This document shows, one piece after another, positions 9,580-17,033 of a DNA stretch of 64,000 nt. The translations under genes were made by a program, and so were the position numbers. The notes under the pieces were generated by a model. It was not told the origin of the DNA and made no database searches. It worked only from the letters and a program-made list of their open reading frames with translations. Source of the stretch: Craterilacuibacter sinensis (GTDB taxonomy: Bacteria; Pseudomonadota; Gammaproteobacteria; Burkholderiales; Chromobacteriaceae); the NCBI RefSeq assembly GCF_009831765.1, contig NZ_WSSB01000002.1, forward strand, positions 108,588 to 172,587, in the 5' to 3' direction. Within the stretch, counting starts at the first letter, position 1. Each line of letters begins with the position of its first letter.

Positions 9580-9608
9580 TTCAATATATTGAAATTAAAT
9601 ATATTGAA
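9580..9608. promoter_or_regulatory. Tandem 14-bp palindromic operator
   Basis: TTCAATATATTGAA at 9580-9593 is a perfect palindrome. TTAAATATATTGAA at 9595-9608 matches it at 13 of 14 positions. The centres are 15 bp apart, about one and a half helical turns, just upstream of the small DUF2892 gene. AT-rich palindromes of this kind are typical of ArsR/SmtB-type repressors such as BigR/YgaV, which control sulfur-stress genes; no such regulator gene is in the window. Confidence 0.65.
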
Positions 9609-9648
9609 CAATATAATGATTGAGCAAACCTGCAGCAAGGAGAACAAG

Positions 9649-9840
9649 ATGCAAAAGAATATTGGTGGTACCGAACGCGTGATCCGCGTGGTTGCCGGTC
9701 TGGCGATTACCAGCCTCGCCTTCGTCGGCCCGGCTAGCCCGTGGGCTTTTCTGGGGCTGGTACCGGTCGCGACAGGCTTGATGGGCTGGTGCCCGCCGTA
9801 TGCGATCTTCGGGATTAATACCTGCAAGAAAAAAGCCTGA
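9649..9840 (+). CDS. DUF2892 (YgaP-type) small membrane protein
   Basis: A 63-residue inner-membrane protein with two hydrophobic segments: residues 10-29 and a WAFLGLVPVATGLMGWCP hairpin. It matches the DUF2892 domain that forms the membrane part of YgaP rhodaneses and also occurs alone. The ATG at 9649 follows AAGGAG at 9 nt; longer readings run through the operator region. The two cysteines (WCPP and NTCKKK) match the family pattern. The precise role is unknown; sulfur or redox stress is suggested by family and by the operator. Confidence 0.85.
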   Translation: MQKNIGGTERVIRVVAGLAITSLAFVGPASPWAFLGLVPVATGLMGWCPPYAIFGINTCKKKA

Positions 9841-9853
9841 GTCCATTCAGGGA

Positions 9854-9880
9854 AAAACGCCGGTGCCAAGCCGGCGTTTT
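9854..9880. terminator. Bidirectional terminator
   Basis: Perfect stem AAAACGCCGG / CCGGCGTTTT with a 7-base loop, between the convergent DUF2892 and histidine-kinase genes. Confidence 0.85.
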
Positions 9881-9881
9881 G

Positions 9882-11195
9882 TTATTTGCCGGCTTCGATC
9901 GGCAGCCGGATGCGTATGCTGAAGCCGCCATCGGCCTCATCAATAAAATCGAGCCGGCCATGGTGCTGGCTGACAATGCGGGTGACGATGGCCAGCCCCA
10001 GCCCGCTACCACCATCGGTGCCGCGATGCGAGGCCAGCCGCTCGAACGGGGCCAGCGCGGCCTCGCGCAGTCCGGGGGCGATGCCAGCACCGTGGTCGGT
10101 GACGGTCAGCTGTGCCGTGTGATGATCCCGGGCAAGACGTACGGCAAACGGCGGCAGGCCATAGCGGCGGGCATTTTCCAGCAAATTGGACAGCAGCCGC
10201 TCCAGCGCCAGCGCGTCACCATTGATTTCCAGTCCTTCTTCTATCTCCAGTGCGATTTCCATACCGTTGCGGCCAAAGCGGGCGACCACGCTATCAACCA
10301 GCTCGCCCAGTGCAGTCGGGGTCAGCGGGCGGGTTTCGCCGGCGCGGGCGAAGTCGGAGAACTGGCTGATAATGCGCGATAGCTCGTCGATATCGTCCAG
10401 CATATCGCGCTGGTCGGCACCCGCTTCCTGCATTTCCAGCATCAGTTTAAGCCGGGTCAGTGGTGTCCTGAGATCGTGTGACAGGCCGGCCAGCATCAGC
10501 CGGCGCTCACGCGCGGTTTCATCCAGGCTGTGGCTCATCTGGTTGAAATGCTCGGCCAGTGCGCGGATCTCGCGCGCTCCGCTCTCCGGCAGCGGTAGCG
10601 GCGTACGGCCGAGCCCGAGCTCGCGTACGGCGGCAGACAGTCGCGACAAGGGCCGGCTGATCTGCCAGGCAAAGCCGACTGCGAGCAGGGTGGCCAGCAA
10701 GGAGGCCAGCAGCGAAGCCAGCCACAGCGAGCCCAATGGCCGTTCGCTATAACGCCCCAGCGGCATTACCAGCCAGTAGGCCTGATCCAGCACATGAACT
10801 GCCAGCCACATTTCCCGCCGCCCGTCGTGGCGGCGCACGCGGATACTGGTTTTTTCGCCCAGTGTCGCCGACAGGCGCTGGGTCAGCGCTTCGGTCATGG
10901 CGCTGGCTTGGGGCCTGAAATCCAGTCCCTGATCTGCACTGGCCGGCAGGAGTTGCGGAAAGCCCGGCCGGTTGGTGTTTTGCAGATAGCTAGCGCGCTG
11001 TGCTGCCGTTCTGCCGTCCAGCGCGTCTTCCGCACTGGCCAGCGTATCCAGTACCTCGTTGTATAGCTGTTCGCTGATCAGGCGGTGGCGTTCGGCCGAG
11101 GCCAGCCACAAGGTGATGCCCTGGGTAATCAGCACGGCGCTGACCACCAGCAGAATCAGGCGCGCACGCAGCGACAGCGAAGACAGGCGCTTCAT
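9882..11195 (-). CDS. envZ: Sensor histidine kinase, EnvZ-like
   Basis: A 437-residue inner-membrane kinase. Membrane segments lie at about 10-30 and 160-185 around a periplasmic sensor region, then HAMP, the H-box AGLSHDLRTPLTRL with the phospho-accepting His, the N-box LLSNLLENARRYG, and ATP-lid blocks DHGAGIAPG and GGSGLGLAIV. The ATG at 11195 overlaps the stop of the regulator gene (ATGA), so the two are translationally coupled; a longer frame upstream would lie inside the regulator. The name envZ follows the strongly OmpR-like partner; the stimulus is unproven. Confidence 0.88.
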   Translation of the reverse strand: MKRLSSLSLRARLILLVVSAVLITQGITLWLASAERHRLISEQLYNEVLDTLASAEDALDGRTAAQRASYLQNTNRPGFPQLLPASADQGLDFRPQASAMTEALTQRLSATLGEKTSIRVRRHDGRREMWLAVHVLDQAYWLVMPLGRYSERPLGSLWLASLLASLLATLLAVGFAWQISRPLSRLSAAVRELGLGRTPLPLPESGAREIRALAEHFNQMSHSLDETARERRLMLAGLSHDLRTPLTRLKLMLEMQEAGADQRDMLDDIDELSRIISQFSDFARAGETRPLTPTALGELVDSVVARFGRNGMEIALEIEEGLEINGDALALERLLSNLLENARRYGLPPFAVRLARDHHTAQLTVTDHGAGIAPGLREAALAPFERLASHRGTDGGSGLGLAIVTRIVSQHHGRLDFIDEADGGFSIRIRLPIEAGK

Positions 11196-11917
11196 TCGCC
11201 GCTTGTGCCGTCCGGCACGAACACATAGCCGTAACCCCACACTGTCTGGATATGGCGCGTTTTGCTGTCTTGGCGCTCCAGCGCCTTTCTCAGGCGCGAA
11301 ATATGGACATCGATGCTGCGGTCCAGCGATTCGCCATTTCCCTTGCCCAGAGCCATTTCCATGAGTTGCTCGCGTGTCAGCGGACGACGCGGGTGGCGTG
11401 CCAGCACGGCAAGGACGGCGTATTCGGCGCTGGTAAGGCTGATCGCCTGGCCATCGCATAACAGTTCGCGCTGCCCCAGATTCAGGACGAACTCGCCGAA
11501 AGCGAGTTTTTCTTCGGCCGTATGGCTGGCACTGAGTGCCGGTGTCGCATGGTGGCGGCGCAGCACCGACTGGATACGGGCGGTCAGCTCGCGCGGGTTG
11601 AATGGTTTGGCCAGATAATCATCGGCGCCCATTTCCAGCCCCAGAATGCGGTCTATGTCTTCACCGCGCGCGGTCAGCATAATGACCGGAATATTTTCAC
11701 CCGCTGCGCGCAGGCGGCGCACGACGGCCAGCCCGTCATCGCCGGGCATCATCACGTCGAGCACAATCAGGTCGGGACGGTTGCGTGCCAGTTTGCGTTC
11801 AAGCTCGCGCGCATCCGGCAGGGTATCGGCGCTAAAGCCTTGCTGGGTCAGAAAGCGCGACAGCAAGTCACGTAGTTTGGCGTCGTCATCGACGACCAGA
11901 ATTTTGGCGTTTTCCAT
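11192..11917 (-). CDS. ompR: OmpR-type response regulator
   Basis: A 241-residue transcription factor. The receiver domain has acidic residues DDD at 10-12, phospho-acceptor Asp54 in LIVLDVMMPGDDG, and the KPFNPREL switch segment. A winged-helix DNA-binding domain follows from about residue 140 (RPLTREQLMEMALG, VWGYGYVFV). Blocks such as GLEMGADDYLAKPFNPREL are very close to OmpR. It precedes and overlaps its kinase gene and is divergent from a run of small exported proteins that may be its targets. Confidence 0.9.
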   Translation of the reverse strand: MENAKILVVDDDAKLRDLLSRFLTQQGFSADTLPDARELERKLARNRPDLIVLDVMMPGDDGLAVVRRLRAAGENIPVIMLTARGEDIDRILGLEMGADDYLAKPFNPRELTARIQSVLRRHHATPALSASHTAEEKLAFGEFVLNLGQRELLCDGQAISLTSAEYAVLAVLARHPRRPLTREQLMEMALGKGNGESLDRSIDVHISRLRKALERQDSKTRHIQTVWGYGYVFVPDGTSGE

Positions 11918-12084
11918 GGCTCAAGCTTAACGCGTTCACCCGCTGCGGTCAGCCATGGCGTGTACAAGTGTTAAGCAGGGGGCGCTTCTTCACACTCCTT
12001 AACATTCGTGGCGGACTCGGGCACATTTGCGCAATACCCGCGCCTTACACTGCAAGTCTCGATACCGAAGCGGAGTGAATTTTC

Positions 12085-12654
12085 ATGAAAAAAACCTTTT
12101 CCGTCAGCCTGCTGGTGCTGAGTCTGCTGGCCGGCAGTGCCTTTGCCGTTGAAACCAGCCAGGCCGCCAAGCCGAAAGATGGCTGCAAGAACAGCGCCCT
12201 GCGCGCAGACATCCTGTCTGGTGCTTTGACCGATTCCGAGCTCAAGACCCTGCAAGCCGACCGTGCCGCCATGCGAGCACGTCACCAGGCTTTGAAGCAA
12301 GCAGGCCAGCCATTGAGCGAAGCGGCACGCACCGAACTTGGCCAGATGCGCCAACAGTTCAAGGACAAGGCTGCGGCGCTGGCGGCTAATGCCGAGCGCG
12401 GTCCTGCGCGCAGTGAAATGCCTGCCAACTGGTGCGCCGGTAAAGGCAAGGGTGGCAAGGCACGCATGGGCATGCCGGCTGGCCTGACACCGGCCCAGCA
12501 GCAAGCCTGGCAGCAGGACAGGGCCGCGATGCGCAGCAAGATGCAGGCAGCGCGTGCAGATGGCGTGGTGGATGAGGCTGAACGCGCCGAATTGCAGACT
12601 ATGCGCACGGCGATGCAGAACAAATATCATCCGGCTGTCGTGGTTAAACCGTAA
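12085..12654 (+). CDS. Small exported helical protein with duplicated hairpin domain
   Basis: A 189-residue protein that I do not recognise. A clear signal peptide (MKKTFSVSLLVLSLLAG...AFA, cleavage near residue 21) implies a periplasmic location. The mature part contains two copies of a roughly 48-residue unit, starting LTDSELKTLQADRAAMRA and LTPAQQQAWQQDRAAMRS. Each is helix, turn, helix, and the second turn reads ADGVVDEAERAEL. A Gly/Lys-rich linker with a cysteine separates them. GGAG precedes the ATG. It is divergent from ompR/envZ, a possible regulator. It is charged, Ala/Gln-rich and reminiscent of Spy/CpxP-like envelope chaperones, but not assignable to them. Confidence 0.8.
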   Translation: MKKTFSVSLLVLSLLAGSAFAVETSQAAKPKDGCKNSALRADILSGALTDSELKTLQADRAAMRARHQALKQAGQPLSEAARTELGQMRQQFKDKAAALAANAERGPARSEMPANWCAGKGKGGKARMGMPAGLTPAQQQAWQQDRAAMRSKMQAARADGVVDEAERAELQTMRTAMQNKYHPAVVVKP

Positions 12655-12706
12655 GATGTATGCTCGGGCGGTGACACCATGCCGTGCTGGACGCTAGAAT
12701 TCATCT

Positions 12707-13030
12707 ATGAAATCCATTCTTATCCTGCTGCTGGCCTGCTGTTTTACCCTGCCGGCCTATGCAGGCCCTCCCCGGCACAAGGACAAAGGGGCCGAGGTAC
12801 AGGGCTCGCACCGCTTGCGTGAATTACGCTTGCGTCAGGCGCTAAAAAACGGCGATATCAGCCAGCAGGAAGCCAATCAATTGCGTCAGGCGCGCAAGGA
12901 GCAGCGCAAAGAGCGGCAGAGCGACCGGCGTCAGGGTATGGAAAAGCGGGAAAAGTGGCAGAAGGGTTCGCAACAAGAATTCTGGCGTGAGCGGCGCCGG
13001 CAGTCTCAGCGTGGCGCTGACGACGATTGA
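12707..13030 (+). CDS. Small exported Arg/Gln-rich protein
   Basis: A 107-residue protein of unknown function with a signal peptide (MKSILILLLACCFTLPAYAG, cleavage near residue 19). The mature protein is extremely basic and helical. It carries the same helix-turn-helix pattern as its upstream neighbour: LRQALKNGDISQQEANQLRQ. The C-terminus is almost all Arg, Lys, Gln, Glu and ends GADDD. It follows the previous gene by 52 nt and is probably co-transcribed. Confidence 0.72.
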   Translation: MKSILILLLACCFTLPAYAGPPRHKDKGAEVQGSHRLRELRLRQALKNGDISQQEANQLRQARKEQRKERQSDRRQGMEKREKWQKGSQQEFWRERRRQSQRGADDD

Positions 13031-13066
13031 TGGCGAATGCCATGAATTTCACACAAAGGGAATGCG

Positions 13067-13495
13067 ATGCATCGCATCTGGCTGATCTTGGTTCTGTTGC
13101 TGTCTGCGCCATTGATGGCAGGCGTGGCAGATTGCAGCCAGAGCCAGGCGCCCAAGCGTTGCGAGGTGCTGAGAGCCGGGCAGGCAACGTGTCAGGATGT
13201 GGCTCCGGCACAGATGAAGGCCTGCCTGGAGGATTTTACGCCGGACACCAGTTGCCGCCGTCAGCGTGATGTGGCGCGCTGCGAAGCGCTACGCACGGCG
13301 CAAAGTGCATGCAATACGCTGTCTGGCGCGGCGCGGCGCTTATGTGTGCAGCAGCAATTGCCACTGGCCGATTGTGCGCAGGCCAAGGATGCAGCGCGCT
13401 GCCAGCGTTTGGCCGAAGCCGAGGCCGCCTGTGCCGGCCTGTTTGGCGCCGAGCAACGCCAATGCGTGGCCCGGCGTTTTGCGCTGTCAAAGTAG
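13067..13495 (+). CDS. Exported cysteine-rich protein of three exact 40-residue repeats
   Basis: A 142-residue protein not assignable to a family. Residues 1-18 are a signal peptide (cleavage near LMAG). From Cys23 to the end it is three tandem units of exactly 40 residues, each with the spacing C-x8-C-x9-C-x10-C-x9: Cys 23/32/42/53, 63/72/82/93 and 103/112/122/133. Twelve evenly placed cysteines in an exported protein suggest disulfide-locked helical hairpins. It follows the two other small exported genes with a 36-nt gap. Confidence 0.8.
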   Translation: MHRIWLILVLLLSAPLMAGVADCSQSQAPKRCEVLRAGQATCQDVAPAQMKACLEDFTPDTSCRRQRDVARCEALRTAQSACNTLSGAARRLCVQQQLPLADCAQAKDAARCQRLAEAEAACAGLFGAEQRQCVARRFALSK

Positions 13496-13507
13496 AACGC
13501 TTCTACC

Positions 13508-14941
13508 CTAGTTGCGTGGCGGTTTGCTGCCGAACGGGCCGATATCGACCGAAGGGTCAACCGGCAGGCGGCCGTTGTCGATGGCGCGGCGAAACGCGTC
13601 GTAATCCGATTCGACCTGATCGGCGTACAGCATCGAATACTGAGCCATCGAGTCGGCAAATTTCCCCGAATTCCCCATATACCCGGCAATCATTGCCGCC
13701 TGCCCGCTGGATTTGGCATGGGCGCGTGCCAGCGTCCAGGCGCAGGCCTGGGCATAGGCTCTGAGCGTTTCGGCATCGAAGGTTTCCAGCTGGACAGAGG
13801 CTTTCATGTCGCGCAGCTGGCGCACATAAAAATCGCGCCCGGCGGGGCCGGTTGTCCAGCCCAGAAACAAATCGCTTGCCGCTTGCATTGTGCGCTGGCC
13901 AAACACCACACGCTTGCCCTGATGGCCATGCACGCACGGCTGGGTAAAGCGTTCCAGTACCGATGGCCGCGCTTCTTTCAACTGCAGGAACAGCGGCTGG
14001 TCGTAATCGTCCTGTAGCAGAATCACCATGCAGCGGGTGCCGACGCTGCCGACGCCCACCACCTTGAATGCCATATCGACAATGCGGAAACGCTTGACCA
14101 GCTGGGCGCGGTCTTCCTTCAGCGTGCTCAGGTACTTTTCCATCATCGGCGCAACCATGGTCAGGCTGTCTGGCGCTGCCAGCCATTGGTCCCCATCCGG
14201 CAGCAGCGTATCCGCCTCGTGCATATGAAATAGCGTGGGCGGCGTATCCTTGAGCCGCAGCGTCGCGCCGTTATCGGCCGTGATCTTGGGCAGCAGGCGC
14301 AAATGGGTACGGTTGCGCGCCCGTTCGCCTATCTTTTCCAGATGGCGGCGCAAATGGTCGGAAGGTGCGCTGTTATAGAGCAGCTCGTGCGAGACCTTGC
14401 TATACCAGACATCCATCTGGCTCATGCGCGAATAGTCATGCATGCGCCGGCGATAAGTGCCGCTGGCAGCTTCGACGATGCCACGTGCAGTCAGATCGCT
14501 GATACCCATGGTGCGGGCGGCCAGTACCAGACTGACGGTCAGCCGTTTGAGATCCCACTCCCATGGCCCTTGATGGGTTTCATCGAAGTCGCAGATATCA
14601 AACAGCAGATTGCGTTCGGGCGAAGCGAAAAAGCCGTAGTTCATCAGATGCGCATCGCCACAGGCTTGTACGTCTATGCCCGAGTGCCCCTGGCTGGCCA
14701 GATCGGCGGCCTGCACCAGTGCAAGGCCACGGAAAAAGGAAAAGGGCGATGCGGCCATGCGGGCATAGCGTAGCGGCACGAGCGCCGGCACGCGCCCGGC
14801 GCTCGTGGCTTCGACGAGTGCTACCGGGTCGCGCTCGCTGGCGAGCGAGCATATCGCCTGGCTGGTACGGGAGCAGAGCTGGCGGCGTGCCTGACCTGCG
14901 GCAAAAAGCTCTTCGAAGCGGGGGTGCTGTCTGGATGGCAT
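13508..14941 (-). CDS. DUF2252 domain-containing protein
   Basis: A 477-residue protein matching the DUF2252 family across its length, with a kinase-like overall layout. Landmarks are the GDAHLMNYGFFASPERN block, the FDFDETHQGPWEWDLKRL-type segment, and a late QCRxMVVLLQ-like strand (GTRCMVILLQDD) before the VVFGQRTMQAASDLFLGW segment. The ATG at 14941 is preferred to the in-frame start 60 nt upstream because the extra residues look unlike coding sequence. The activity is not established. It is convergent with the Cys-repeat gene. Confidence 0.85.
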   Translation of the reverse strand: MPSRQHPRFEELFAAGQARRQLCSRTSQAICSLASERDPVALVEATSAGRVPALVPLRYARMAASPFSFFRGLALVQAADLASQGHSGIDVQACGDAHLMNYGFFASPERNLLFDICDFDETHQGPWEWDLKRLTVSLVLAARTMGISDLTARGIVEAASGTYRRRMHDYSRMSQMDVWYSKVSHELLYNSAPSDHLRRHLEKIGERARNRTHLRLLPKITADNGATLRLKDTPPTLFHMHEADTLLPDGDQWLAAPDSLTMVAPMMEKYLSTLKEDRAQLVKRFRIVDMAFKVVGVGSVGTRCMVILLQDDYDQPLFLQLKEARPSVLERFTQPCVHGHQGKRVVFGQRTMQAASDLFLGWTTGPAGRDFYVRQLRDMKASVQLETFDAETLRAYAQACAWTLARAHAKSSGQAAMIAGYMGNSGKFADSMAQYSMLYADQVESDYDAFRRAIDNGRLPVDPSVDIGPFGSKPPRN

Positions 14942-15630
14942 GATGCGGCTCGGACGATGGACTGTTATTGATTTTACGCGGCCTGAGCGTCGTGTGTGCA
15001 TTCAAGTGCATGATTCGGGTCGCGCATGGATGATCGGCGGTTATGGCTAGCCGTAAAAATCGATGCAGTTATGACCTTGGCGGGAGGGCTTGGCCGATCC
15101 GGCAATAGCCGATTTTTTATCCCTGCCCACAGCGTCGTGACCAAGATATCCACATGTATACCACATGCAGCTTGCGTGGCGGAACGGTTGGGTAAAAGCG
15201 CCATTAAAGGCAGGGCGTAACTTGTAAATGAAAGCAGGGTGATAACCCTTATGGACTTATCAGCAGGTTAAACTTATGCAATAAGTTTTTTTGTTCGCAA
15301 TTACAGATGATTAACTATCAAAATACAACGAAATTTTCGTTTTGTTTTCAAAAGCTTGTTTATGTTAGCGACGGTCACTTGCAGTAGCTGTTCCCGGCTA
15401 TTTTGCACAGCCCATGCCCCGCTTATCCACAAAGTTAGCCACAGGCCTGAACGGCATGTTGTTGCCGTTGTTGTTCTGGATTTTTGTGGCACAGGGCGGC
15501 AGTAATCGTATGAACTTGGGCATGATGAAGTCGCTATCGATCATGGCTCAAGTGTCCGAGGAGGCGGCTTTGAATTATTTTGCTGGTTATGGCTGCATGT
15601 TGCGGTCTTGCCCAAGGCAGGGGACTTGAA
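14942..15630. other. Long AT-rich intergenic region with DnaA-box-like sites
   Basis: About 690 bp without a convincing gene. A perfect consensus DnaA box TTATCCACA is at 15423-15431, with one-mismatch copies TTAGCCACA at 15435-15443 and ATATCCACA at 15146-15154. The segment 15265-15365 is markedly AT-rich, with a terminator-like hairpin at 15270 and an AACGAAA-T-TTTCGTT palindrome at 15327-15341. The gene neighbourhood is not that of a chromosomal origin. A 71-codon frame at 15414-15629 lacks coding character. Confidence 0.5.
15270..15293 (+). terminator. AT-rich terminator-like hairpin
   Basis: Perfect stem AAACTTAT / ATAAGTTT with a GCA loop and a run of seven T residues, not preceded by any recognised gene. 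It could end an unannotated small transcript arising between 15000 and 15260. Confidence 0.45.
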
Positions 15631-15936
15631 ATGAGTTGGTTTCTCTATGTGCTCGAATGCCGTGGCGGCAGTTTGTATACCGGCATCAGCCGCAATGTGG
15701 CGCAGCGTTTTGCCGCGCATCAGGCGGGCAAGGGCGCACGCTATACCCGCATGCATCCTCCCGAGCGGGTGGTGTTGAGTATGGTGTTTGCCAATAAGCC
15801 GGCCGCCTTGCGCGCCGAACATGCGCTCAAGTCTATGAGTACCATGACCAAGCGCGCCTTTGTACAGAAGCATGGAGTGCTGCAATGCGCTTCACCTCCT
15901 GACGCTGGCATGACAGAATCTGCAGATTCTGACTGA
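15631..15936 (+). CDS. GIY-YIG superfamily nuclease-like protein
   Basis: A 101-residue UPF0213/YhbQ-type protein. The GIY-YIG core begins FLYVLECRGGSLYTGIS, so the motif reads LYV...LYTGIS, followed by the conserved Arg in NVAQRFAAH and the KGARYTRMHPP segment, with the catalytic-type Glu in ALRAEHALK. The ATG at 15631 is chosen over an in-frame ATG 51 nt upstream because the core starts immediately. Family members are small single-domain putative nucleases. The MBL hydrolase gene follows after 14 nt, so they are likely co-transcribed. Confidence 0.88.
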   Translation: MSWFLYVLECRGGSLYTGISRNVAQRFAAHQAGKGARYTRMHPPERVVLSMVFANKPAALRAEHALKSMSTMTKRAFVQKHGVLQCASPPDAGMTESADSD

Positions 15937-15950
15937 ACCGGTACCCGAGC

Positions 15951-16601
15951 ATGGCGCTGCAATTCGAAGTAATTCCCGTGACCCCGTTTGAGCAAAATGC
16001 CACCTTGTTGTGGTGTGATGTTACTTTGCGTGCGGCCGTGGTCGATGCTGGTGGCGATCTGCCGCGCATCCGCGCGCGCATTGCCGCACATGGCCTGACG
16101 CTGGATAAATTGTTGCTGACACATGGCCATATCGACCATGCCGGTGCTGCGGCCGAGCTGGCGGCGGAAACGGGTGTCCAGATTGAAGGCCCGCATCAGG
16201 CCGAGTCGTTCTGGCTGGATCAGCTGCCGCAACAGGGCAAAATGTTCGGTTTTGCCGCCAGTGCACCATTGACGCCTGGGCGCTGGCTGGCTGAGGGCGA
16301 TACGGTCAGCGTGGGTAATGAAATACTGGATGTTATTCACTGTCCGGGCCACACCCCGGGCCATGTGGTGTTTTATAGCGCCGATGCCGGCCTGCTGATC
16401 GCTGGCGATGTGTTGTTTGCCGGTTCTATCGGGCGGACTGATTTCCCAATGGGTAATCACCAGCAATTGATCTCGGCGATCCGCGACAAACTGTTCAAGC
16501 TGCCCGACGACACCGTGGTGTTGCCCGGGCATGGTCCGCTGACCACGCTGGGCGAGGAAAAACGCCATAACCCTTTTGTGGCTGACCCGCGCTTCGGCTG
16601 A
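15951..16601 (+). CDS. MBL-fold metallo-hydrolase, glyoxalase-II-like (YcbL type)
   Basis: A 216-residue zinc hydrolase. Metal ligands are visible in THGHIDHAG (HxHxDH), in CPGHTPGHV and in the LPGHGPLTTLGEE block with the last His. The short length and sequence layout match the YcbL/glyoxalase II-like group, which acts on thioesters of small thiols. Its TGA overlaps the ATG of the alkyltransferase-like gene by one base. Confidence 0.9.
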   Translation: MALQFEVIPVTPFEQNATLLWCDVTLRAAVVDAGGDLPRIRARIAAHGLTLDKLLLTHGHIDHAGAAAELAAETGVQIEGPHQAESFWLDQLPQQGKMFGFAASAPLTPGRWLAEGDTVSVGNEILDVIHCPGHTPGHVVFYSADAGLLIAGDVLFAGSIGRTDFPMGNHQQLISAIRDKLFKLPDDTVVLPGHGPLTTLGEEKRHNPFVADPRFG

Positions 16602-16897
16602 TGTCGCCAGAATTCGAGTGGCGGGTATTGGGCGTAGTGCATGCCATCCCTGCAGGTCGGGTCTCTAGCTATGGCCGTGTGGCGGAGCTGGCCGGTTTCC
16701 CGCGCCATGCCCGCCATGTGGGCAGGTTGCTGGCTAATGCTGAAGGGGTGCCGTGGCAAAGGGTGGTGACGGCCGGTGGGCGTATCGCACGCGCCGGTAC
16801 CGAGGCGGCCGACTGGCAGCGATTGCTGCTTGAGCATGAGGGTATCGTGTTCGAGGAGAGCGGGCGTATTGATCTGGTGCGTTATGGCTGGCCGTAA
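16601..16897 (+). CDS. Alkyltransferase-like protein (ATL, YbaZ/Atl1 type)
   Basis: A 98-residue homologue of the DNA-binding domain of O6-alkylguanine-DNA alkyltransferase. The helix-turn-helix with arginine finger is readable in GRVSSYGRVAELAG and ARHVGRLL. At the position of the catalytic PCHR motif the sequence reads PWQRV, so Trp replaces the reactive Cys. This is the hallmark of ATL proteins, which bind alkylated bases and pass them to nucleotide-excision repair instead of repairing them directly. It is coupled to the MBL hydrolase gene. Confidence 0.92.
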   Translation: MSPEFEWRVLGVVHAIPAGRVSSYGRVAELAGFPRHARHVGRLLANAEGVPWQRVVTAGGRIARAGTEAADWQRLLLEHEGIVFEESGRIDLVRYGWP

Positions 16898-16931
16898 AAT
16901 GATGCCATAGGCGTTTAATTGCTGTTATTTG

Positions 16932-16956
16932 CTGCCAAATTGCAATAATTTGGCAG
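16932..16956. promoter_or_regulatory. Perfect 10-bp inverted repeat before the porin gene
   Basis: CTGCCAAATT-GCAAT-AATTTGGCAG followed by TTTT, 35 bp after the ATL gene and about 80 bp before the porin start. It can be a weak terminator for the upstream operon or an operator for the porin. A partial copy of the half-site (CTGCC) recurs at about 16966. Confidence 0.55.
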
Positions 16957-17033
16957 TTTTCGAATCTGCCATTATTCTGCGCGCCTCATGTCTTCAAACT
17001 GGCATGTTTTATTTCTCGCTCTCAGGATTTTCA

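Noticed and set aside
9882-11459. Longer 525-residue version of the histidine kinase
   Set aside because: The extra 88 residues are inside the response-regulator gene in another frame and have no kinase features; the ATGA overlap at 11192 is a standard coupled start.
15146-15443. Chromosomal replication origin
   Set aside because: Only one perfect DnaA box and no dnaA, dnaN, gyrB, rpmH or parAB genes nearby; the flanking genes are unrelated.
15414-15629. 71-codon frame before the GIY-YIG gene
   Set aside because: Overlaps the DnaA-box-like sites, has no Shine-Dalgarno and no recognisable features beyond a short hydrophobic stretch.
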